From assembly GCA_028752905.1 (NCBI GenBank), contig JAQNBH010000010.1, forward strand, positions 21,685,308-21,749,307: a stretch of 64,000 nucleotides of DNA. The letters run 5' to 3'. Below are positions 55,732-64,000 of the stretch, piece after piece. Below the pieces are notes generated by a model. That model did no database searches. It was not told where the DNA came from and saw only the letters and a list, made by a program, of their open reading frames with translations. Each line of letters begins with the position of its first letter. Position 1 is the stretch's first letter. The position numbers were made by a program, and so were the translations under genes. The DNA comes from Cladorhizidae sp. MBARI D1340-BT2. Taxonomy: Eukaryota > Porifera > Demospongiae > Poecilosclerida > Cladorhizidae.

Positions 55732-57180
55732 TTAGCAAATAATACAAGTCCAATCCATATCTTCTGATCGAAATACAACTCTGGGAATCTTGATGCACTT
55801 GTCATGGTACCACTCCCCACATTTTGAACATTCTGCCATCCTACTTTTGCTCCATGGCATTCGGCAGATGCAGTACAGTTCGATTGTTTGAAATGGTTCG
55901 ATTGCCGGAGAGAGGTTTGTAACACTTTTACCAGGAAAAGGTAACATTTTACGAGACTCGAAACAATTTACGAGTTGACATCTCATTTTGGAGATATCCC
56001 AGCATATATTTTGGTTGGATCTTCACCGGCTACTGCACAAGCAATAGCAAAAACTCCACTGTCATTACCATTGGTCTGCTGCTGAATGTTCATAAACCTT
56101 GCTGTGATCATTTTATTCCTTGAAAATACAAGTGCAGCTATCTGTTCAGAACTTGATTGTAAAGACTATCGTATACCTTAAACTTCACTATTATCTTCCT
56201 TGCTCAGCTCAATGCAGATCCAGTGGTTGTTTTGACTGGTCAAAATCTGGACTGCATGACTCCGAATAACGTCACTGCTAAGATTAGAGACACAGTAGTA
56301 GCTTGCAATCCATTGATGGAGAGAAATACTTTTTTGAGAAGTTTCTGAGAGGCATACATATGTGAATCCACTAACCAGTTTCCATTAAGAATCATGTCAC
56401 GATCTTCTTTATACAACACTAGGTCTGGGATCCACATTGGTGGGACCGGTATATCAGGGTAGTGATCAACAATAACTAGTCCAGGCTTTCTATCATCACT
56501 GACAGAACTATCTAGAAGTTCAACATCATCGAGGTTTTTTTTGGTCTTTAATAGCTCTGCTGACAGTACCACCCACAACACTACCATCAGGCTTGCATCC
56601 ACTTACAGAACTACCTACAAGTTTGACATCATTGACAACTTTTTTTCTCACAGGTAATCCAGTAGCTTTGGCGATGGCACTACCCACAACAACACCATCA
56701 TCGAGTCCTTTCTTGTCACTGTTAAAGCATGGTAATCCAGTATGACATCTTTTGGTGCACAACTTTCTGCAAGAGCAATGAGAGTTTTTGCATCCACCTT
56801 TGCAACCACATGAGTTACCATAATAGGCATTCTTAGGGTTATAAAGAGCAGTGCAGCTTCTCGTAGAGACAAAAGGATTCTGTTTTCCAGTCATTTGGTG
56901 AAAGCTCGACTTTGCCAGAATACCGCTCAAGTTGTCCATCATAAGCACAGTTTTTCAGTACCCCATATTGACAACGTAGGCGATACACAGGTCTCTTGGT
57001 ACCAGAGACAACAACTATTACACATGGTATCCGTCGAAAATCAGTTGATGCTCTGTCGATTCGTGGGATTTGAATGCTGACTAAATCCCCAACAGCAAAT
57101 GATTCAACAGCATGGCATTTCCGTTTACTGTATTGTTTCACCATTCTTTCAGCATTCAATCGATAGTTTCTATTATTCAT
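55732..57180 (-). pseudogene. Transposon relic: integrase tail, Cys-rich, Ulp1-like protease, PHD
   Basis: Minus-strand order: NNRNYRLNAERMVKQYSKRK and AVGDLVSIQIPRIDRASTDF (C-terminal part of gypsy-type integrases, as in KRAB-A-2-like proteins); a Cys-rich stretch CGCKGGCKNSHCSCRKLC...CHTGLPC; WIPDLVLYKEDRDMILNGNW, LLKKVFLSINGLQ; then a C48 (Ulp1)-like part VQILTSQNNHWICIELS and QQQTNGNDSGVFAIACAVAG, where the usual nucleophile Cys is Ser; then a PHD-type finger LYCICRMPW, CSKCGEWYHDKCIKIP, DWTCIIC. At least three frame changes. The integrase core is not in the window next to it. The combination recalls Ginger-type transposons or related domesticated genes; this is from memory. Confidence 0.72.
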
Positions 57181-57879
57181 TTGCTATGCTTTTGGCTTGT
57201 TGCCAATGGAGTACCTGAATGAAATATTTAGCATTATTAAATAAAATGTTTATTACATCATCAAAATGTTATATAATGGGATTGCGAAAAAGTAATTTTC
57301 TTGTGTTTTCACTCTCAAGTCTCAACACAGTTATCTCTTATTATTTACATTGCAGTTGCCAGTGACTGGATGACCGGATCTGAGGCTGCAGCAAATGACA
57401 TAACCAAGTAAAAGCCATGGTCCTTTCAGAATATTCCAATGAGTAATCTTATTCTGTGAGGTGCAGCTAGCATAAAGCAACAACCTCACTTACAAATGGT
57501 GGACTGTGCGCGGAAATGAATTTCTCCCGATAGATTCCCAGCAGAGTTTCATCTTTCATTCGCCTTTTTTTATTATGTTTGAAGGCAGAGCATTTTAAGG
57601 CTCTGCCAATTTAAAGCAAACCACTGTATAGTTGAGTATCAAACTGTTTGCTGTTTGGATTTTTGATAGACATTTGCCATTAAAGGCAAAGTAGGTGTGG
57701 CCTACTATCATCGTGGCAAGCTCAAACGTTAAATTAATGTTGTATGGGAGAGATCCATATATACCATCCTCACCATGACATTCCAGCTGCCACTTCCAAT
57801 TTGTCAACCCTACCCTCCACATTCCCAGTGTACACATACACAGTCACACATATATGTGTGTGTTGTGTGTGTCTAATTA

Positions 57880-58525
57880 GTGTCATCTCTATAATGAGTA
57901 ATTAATGAGTCAGTGTTGCAGTGGCTTACTACTGTTGGGCCTGTAGTGAGTAGATGTGTGTTGTGCCTCACTAATAGTGGGCCTATTAGTCTGGCAATCA
58001 GTGGGTCAGTGTTGCAGTGGTTCACTACTAATGAGCATATTAGTCTAGTAATTAGTGGTCAATGTTGCCAGGCTCACTACTGGTAGGTCTATTAATCTAG
58101 TAATTAGTGAGTCAGTGTTGCAGTGGTCACCTGGTTGGTCTATCAGAGTAGTAATTAGTGGAGTCAGTGTTGCAGTTACTCACTACTGGTTGAGTCCCTA
58201 TTAGTTTAGTAGTCAGTAGGTCTGTATTGCAGTGCCTCACTACTGGCAGGCCTACTCTTGCAGTGGCTCACTACTGGTGGGCCTATTATTCTAGTAGTTA
58301 ATAGGTCAGTATTGCAGTGGCTCACTTCTGGTGGGCCTATTATTCTAGTAGTTAATAGGTCAGTATTGCAGTGGCTCACTACTGGTTGACCTATTAATCT
58401 AGCTATTAGTGAGTCAGTGTTGCAGTGGCTTACTACTGGTGGGCCTTATAAATACTGTGTTAGTGGCACCTGGTGGGCCTATTAGTCTAGTAATTAGTGA
58501 ATCAGTATTGCAGTGTTAATGGCAG
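57880..58525. repeat. Minisatellite, unit about 58 bp
   Basis: Around ten units of TCACTACTGGTGGGCCTATT, AGTCTAGTAATTAGTGAGTC and AGTGTTGCAGTGGC, many with indels. No coding sequence. Confidence 0.9.
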
Positions 58526-59039
58526 AATTGTTCAGCCAGTGGATCGCATTGTGTAATGGAGTGCCTTCACTCTGCCTCACTCAAGGTCTGGATGGCATAA
58601 ACTATTACTCTTTCTTTCCCAGTTTCATCAATTTGACATCACATGTCTCCAATCCCAAAGTCACTTGCATCTTGTCATCTAGGAGAAACTCATGAGTAAG
58701 AGTATCACTATGGACTCAGAGGTAGTGGGCACTGACTAAAAAAGAAAGTCTCATGCTCTGCACACACCATGATGCTGTATAATTACAATACCTGCTGCTA
58801 ATTCCCTCTAATTGGAGTGCATGTTCACACCTAACTGGCACCACTATGCCAGGATAACATGGCACAGTTTGTGACAGTGGCCATCTCCTTCACTCTATAA
58901 TACGATGAATTGACTCTACAGATCTGGTGTAATTCCCGTGCCTCTATCAAGACTCATAATGCCCGTGCCACTATGAGGACAACCAGAAGTAGAGATGTTG
59001 ATACTTGAAATATTGTAATCAAGACAGAGAGCAACTCCC

Positions 59040-59345
59040 ACGTGTGCATACACACACCTACAAATAATTATAGCAACTCCCACAAGTGCACACACATACC
59101 CACACTAACACATAGAACCATGCCCACATGTGCAAACATACATACACACCATACCCTCATTTATACACATATATACACATTGAGCAATTCCCAAATGTGC
59201 GTACACGCACACACCTACACACAGACACACACTGGCCCAGATATACACACATACACACCTACTCTCACACACACCAACTTAACTCCCCCTCCCCCCACCG
59301 TCCCCCACCCACCCCACACCCCACCCCCACCCACACATATACACA
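59040..59345. repeat. CA-rich simple repeat
   Basis: Interrupted ACAC with CCTAC, CATATA and a C-rich end (CCCCCACC). Frames through it are Thr/His/Pro-rich artefacts. Confidence 0.92.
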
Positions 59346-59479
59346 CCATGCCTTTTGGCCATCTCCAATTCATTCTCCTGTTGATGTCTGAATTTGTCTT
59401 TATCCTGCATCACTGGGTAGTTAGGCTGTCCTTGAACTGCATAAGCTTTCCTTTCTTACCATCATTCTGATCTAGTCTG

Positions 59480-60514
59480 TCTCAAACTCGCAACTACTCT
59501 GTCAGGATCCCTGTCCTCAAGTTCTTCCTCTGTGCATGTGTGGCCTTCATCCTCCAGATCTTGGCCATCGTCTTCTATCTCAGACCACTCCAGATCCATT
59601 CTCGTTATGATAGCACCGATGTCTGCATCTAGCTGCAGGTGACATTCTATCTATTGTCATTTGTCTGCATGTCCTCAGGTATTCACCATGTTGGACATCT
59701 CCTCATAGTGTATGTCCTGTCAGATTCAGAAATTCCATCCACACTTACAGTAGCATGTGATAACTGAGATCCTTCTGTAGGGCACAGTCTGCATCTTTAG
59801 CATGTTCGCCACTTCAACTTCCACTGATTTGGGCATCAGCTGAGCCACTGCTTCCATGGCAAGCAGTCCTGCCATTTGGCTATCCATTTCAGTGCCAGGT
59901 TGAAATATCTCTTCCCAAACACTATCCAAGTTTCTCCAGATGAATTGGTCTACCTCTTTTTATATGTGGCACCCATCACCCGGTAGTGCTCATAGAGGAC
60001 TTGTTTCACACTGTTGTAATCACCTCATTCACATCCAGGTTGAGAATTGCTACCACTTGTCAGATGGCTGAACTGCTGACTTGGCAAAATTAGTTTGGCC
60101 TTGTGAGCTGTTTGAATTGTAGTTGTTCTGCTGGGTATTGCTGTCACTAGCCTGGGTCATGAGAGTTGGTTCACTCTCAGACACTTAACTGAGTTATATA
60201 AAATCTGATTTGCATAAAAGTACATCAGCACACCCAGGTAAGCTAAAGTTAAACACCTCCTAGAGCCATATCTGCTGGTTAGAATTCAAAGGTAGCCAAA
60301 AAGTGTTCAATATTGCATGTTCATCCAGTTTTTGCTCATGCAGCATCTGTAAAATTCGCAACACCCCACCTTCAGCCTGCTCTTCTCTACAAGAAGTTTT
60401 AGTGCTTCCCAGATCTGAGTTTATTGCACTCCAATATTCTCCTTATACTTTGTTCCAGTCCTTATGGTCATCCAACTAGGTTTGTTTGTCTACTATCCCA
60501 CCGCTGCCACCAAT
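59480..60514 (-). pseudogene. LTR retrotransposon gag relic
   Basis: Next to the LTR edge at 60515 the minus strand shows the primer-binding region ATTGGTGGCAGCGGTGGGA. Further on, VKQVLYEHYRVMGATYKKR resembles the capsid/SCAN-like segment of gag, followed by frames rich in Met, Glu and Lys, and an acidic stretch (EIEDDGQDLEDEGHTCTEEE). Many stops. Pol is not seen, so the relic is short. Confidence 0.5.
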
Positions 60515-61000
60515 TGTAAAAAGCCAAGTGTATATATTACAGCATTTACCTGGTTGTAGGGCTAGGAACTTATCTACAAGGTGGTAGGTATGTGTTGTTT
60601 TTGTCAAAAAATTTCACATTTTACAGCTGCCCTCTAACCGAGGTTTTAATATTATAACCAAATATATACATAGCGTAGGATTTACACAAGAAAAAACCTC
60701 AATATTATATGGTATCATATTTTAGTTTGTAGCTTAATCAGTGACTTTATCATAGGCTGCATAAGAAAATGATGACAGTTATGGTAAATAGCTGACAGGA
60801 AAGGATGCTGGAATCTTATTCTGACATAGGTACTTAATGATCACCATGCTCTAGCTAGCGAAGTGTAATACCACCTTAAATAATTGCTGAACTGGAAATG
60901 ATCGCCATGGTAAATCATATCTGAGAAGGGATCTCACCTCAACCCTGGACAAGTTCAGAATTTATATGGAATATTTTTGCTATATATTTCCTTATCACAA
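60515..61000 (-). repeat. LTR relic, outer end uncertain
   Basis: The strand carrying gag shows ...CTTTTTACA directly before ATTGGTGGCAG, the expected CA end of an LTR. The other boundary cannot be set because no second LTR is found in the window. Confidence 0.4.
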
Positions 61001-62640
61001 TCCATGCATTACAATCAATAATGTACACATCAGTATACATACTAGGGCTTCTGCTATGGTATGGTTTATCTAATGGAACATCAGGCCAAAATAATTTGTT
61101 GTTTTGGGTTGTTGTTTTCTCCATGTTCACTAATCAGTTTGCATACTTCTGGTATCATATGGATGAGTGAAGTGAGCCCTCGGGAGGAGTTATGGAAAGC
61201 TTTGTTTTGCCACACATAGGATATCATCCATCCATAACTATATATGATTCATCGTATCTTCACCCTTACAAATATGAATGGGTCACTCTCCTCCTAAGGC
61301 TTATATAAAACTGGGAAAGGTCATCACCATGAAGAAACATATCAGTAAAACAGTAGCAGCTTCAAAACTACATGAAAGAAAAATGGATCTACTTGCAGGT
61401 GAGAATGAAATGCATGGAAAAGATGAAGAATTCTGACATAGTTACTCAGTTCGTCAACATGTTCTAGCTTGTGATGCTGCTTTGCGCCCAGGAAAATGAC
61501 ACACACCATAGCATACAAAAGACAGACAAAATAAGAACCCTCTGAACCAGGTCTGCCAATGCTAAGTATACAACCCATCAACCCACCCTCCCTCAAACCA
61601 AACCCTAACCTAACATACAAGACGACATACACAACAACAGCAAAACACTAATACCCTTTAGATAGCAGAACAAGCAAGATAGAAGCAGGACAAACCAAAA
61701 AAGACCCTAATAACTCCCGCCCCTCTCCCTTTCCCCATCCCCCTGCAAGCCCTCCAAAACTGGAAAACCAGACCCCCCATAGGGTCTGACACAAAACATA
61801 TTCGGTTGAAAAACTGGAATAATCGTCTCTTTGAATCCAGAGAGTATGTAGGAGGGCTCTCGCATGCTATATTCATACTAAAATACATACACTGCTTTAG
61901 GTATTATATTGTCAACAATACAACTGGGTATTTATTTGCCAGCATGGATAAAGAATTCTTGCTGCACATCTTCACTTTAGAATTTCTGCAAAAAGCACTT
62001 CATGATAACCTCACTTGAAGTGTAGTGTGATTTCCATCTTCAAGAAGTACTCTTGACAAAACTCATCTCACAGCTACACTATCACATGCACACTTCTGTT
62101 TATGAATAGCCTTGCTACAGTACTGGAGGGCATGAAGTTGGTCAACTTTCCATCAGTTCGGAATTAGTAAGGACCTCATAAATAAATATTGGCAACTTGT
62201 CTATATCACAATCCAAGGATTATATGAAATAGTATACACATCAGTACTAGCTCTTGAGTTATATGCTAAAGTTAGGACAACAGCTAGAGCAATGCAATCT
62301 AGGATTTAGAACTAAAGTGAAAAGCTGCTGGTGTGGGGTGGTATTGACACATTTACACCATCTTGTATCACACTTGGTGTTTGCAGTGGCTGCCCAAGCC
62401 AAGGAGAGAAAGGCAAGTGAGTATTCTTATATCAACTTGACACACATTTTTAATCCAAACCACTGGAGTAATTAGCCAAAAGATACTGGCTTTTTTAAAA
62501 GCTTTTGGCGAGCAGGTAAACATGACAACTGACGAGAAGAAGGCAGAGTCATACCCCTCATCCAGAGAGTGTTTAGTAGTGTTAACAACTAGGTGCTATC
62601 AATGAAATTGCTGGTCTGAGATGATTGTCTACTCCTGCAG
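61000..62640. other. No recognised gene
   Basis: Several open frames of 60-96 codons on both strands show no recognisable motifs. Sequences near 60995-61045 and 62200-62250 share CACAATCCA and TACACATCAGTA blocks, hinting at a short old duplication. Confidence 0.45.
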
Positions 62641-62730
62641 GGTCCCCAATGTAAACAAGATTCTTCTGATACAACCAGCAAAGCAGTAAAGGAGCTACTA
62701 TATATGGCAACCACAGAACAAGAGAGAAAA
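62641..62730 (+). CDS. Possible 30-codon internal exon
   Basis: Acceptor CTCCTGCAG and donor GTAAAA frame exactly 90 nt that read openly in phase 0: GPQCKQDSSDTTSKAVKELL followed by YMATTEQERK. A small candidate exon with a good donor lies 240 bp upstream (after GTGTTTGCAG, encoding AAQAKERKA, then GTGAGT). Phases do not match between them and no family is recognised. Confidence 0.2.
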
Positions 62731-63099
62731 GTAAAACTAACTAGTATATTTCGAGCTAATTATTGAGAGTTGTGATTGTATCCACAATAAAACTACAGAC
62801 ATTGCACAAACATGCATCTCAAGTTGAACCACGCCGGCATTTTTATGGCAATTGGTATATTGTTTCTGCTGCATATAGATTGAACCCCGATGTAGATACA
62901 GTTCTTCCACCATTGGATGTGATTTTATCAGGATGGCCAGAAGTTACAGTTACCTTGACAAGAGGAAGGACAATACAAAATAAACCACACCCTTCTTTCC
63001 TAAGCATGTTTATACCGCGCAGGATTTTATATTTCAGCTAGGCTCACAAAATAGCAAATTTCATTAACTAAAACAGGGATTGACTATAGCTGTTCATTT

Positions 63100-64000
63100 T
63101 GGGCATGCTCAGCAAGATCATGAATTTTACAACCTGAAATTCGCAGAGTAATAATTCCTTACGATTAATTTACAAAGTGTCTTAATCAGTTTTAACCTTT
63201 TTTGTTTTGATAAACATACTTAGTCCCTTACCTATGAGTAATTATTACTCGAACATGTTACACATAATTAAATAGAGAGAAAGAAAGAGAGAGAGAGAGA
63301 AAAGAAATATTCGAGGAATTTTAACACATCTCTTTCTCATCATAAGAGATTAGATCACTTGAATGAAAATATTGTGGGTTAAAAAGTTGTTGGTCTATAA
63401 CACAAACAGAACATTGATATGGTAATTGTCATGAGCCTATAGGTGTTAATAACCATGGGGGGGAGGGTTAATTATATGATAATGCATGACAAAAATGTGT
63501 ATACAATCATGACACAAGATATTCTTGAATTATCTTAGTCGACTAGAGGGACTCAGCTAAATATATTATGTTGATACTTTTGGAGAGGGATCAAGCTGTT
63601 TCTTTTTCCAAGGTTCCTGAGTGGAAATTTTCATCTCCCTTGAATCCATCCATATTTGAACTTATTTCTGTCATAACTTTCACTAAAGCAGGTTCAATCA
63701 CAGTTGAGCTGGCTATGGTTGGAACCCTTATTAGATCCACCATTATGCTCCAAACAAAGTTTATTATCAATATTAGTAGCACCAACTATTCTAGCAGAAT
63801 CACTGGTAAAACTGGGGCCAAAGAAACAGTACCCATCGGTGTCAGCATGATAATACACAATCATTTTGCTATGTGTCTTTGATCTTGCATCCACAAATAT
63901 TAAGTGCTCCAAATAGAAGCACAAAAATGAAGCAAAGAATTCCAAGTACCATGGAAACACATTCTGTATTGCATATATCTTCACATTCATACTGACCTGC
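63100..64000. other. No recognised gene; AG-rich tract
   Basis: A GAGA/GAAA tract lies at 63273-63308. A minus-strand frame of 98 codons (63694-63990) enters the window edge near a possible acceptor and holds HADTDGYCFFGPSF, but it is not recognised and is not called as a gene. Confidence 0.4.

Noticed and set aside
59042..59470. 142-codon Thr/His/Pro-rich frame
   Set aside because: CA-rich simple repeat; no splice or domain evidence.
1..64000. CRISPR arrays, operons, bacterial promoters
   Set aside because: The several tandem arrays have no unique spacers, and the whole window has eukaryotic intron-exon structure.

Overview
The window is AT-rich, intron-rich animal DNA. There are no operons, the introns have GT..AG borders, and the DNA carries many decayed DNA transposons, LTR elements, microsatellites and minisatellites. 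The only recognisable host gene lies on the minus strand between about 49.1 and 2.35 kb. It is a very large multi-exon gene for a membrane-anchored protein with at least ten Calx-beta-type modules. Many Calx-beta repeats, GCTAGC-rich DNA and the transposon mix make a sponge (demosponge) the most likely source. That is inference; nothing in the window names a species.

Host gene, read 5' to 3' on the minus strand: a six-cysteine exon (48.9-49.1 kb); Calx-beta modules at 45.8-44.7, 43.5-42.5, 39.5-39.1 (one exon), 38.8-37.95, 37.3-36.15, 35.6-35.06, 34.97-27.3, 15.65-14.5, 7.1-5.3 and 4.5-3.3 kb; then a transmembrane exon (2.36-2.49 kb). The first exon(s), with start codon and signal peptide, and the cytoplasmic tail are not found and may lie outside the window. 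I fixed splice borders by hand. Every extracellular exon starts with the last two bases of a codon and ends with the first base of one (phase 1-1), and the reading frame holds across all junctions except a one-base deletion in the exon at 37.95 kb. An alternative membrane-spanning 3' exon may exist at 41.7 kb.

The exon array grew by segmental duplication. The block 35.5-37.5 kb is repeated, introns included, at 13.9-16.1 kb, and 38.4-39.13 kb is repeated at 6.7-7.38 kb. The lower copies are partly ruined: a minisatellite-bearing repeat cuts an exon at 13.94 kb, and a Ty3/gypsy element with a 5-bp target duplication sits beside an exon remnant at 7.4 kb.

Mobile elements fill the large introns: a gypsy element without integrase (7.48-10.91 kb); a ZNF862-like hAT relic (11.2-12.7 kb); a Tigger/pogo element (17.94-21.68 kb) with a hAT element nested in its transposase gene and an empty-site paralog at 25.99 kb; a piggyBac relic (22.0-23.65 kb); a hAT relic (24.03-25.77 kb); a foldback hairpin (28.32-28.87 kb); and a nearly full-length hAT (28.88-31.89 kb). 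Upstream of the gene (49-64 kb) I see no convincing host gene. That stretch holds a decayed integrase/Ulp1-like protease/PHD element (55.7-57.2 kb), a gag relic with an LTR (59.5-60.5 kb), satellites and a set of short palindromes at 52.4 kb.
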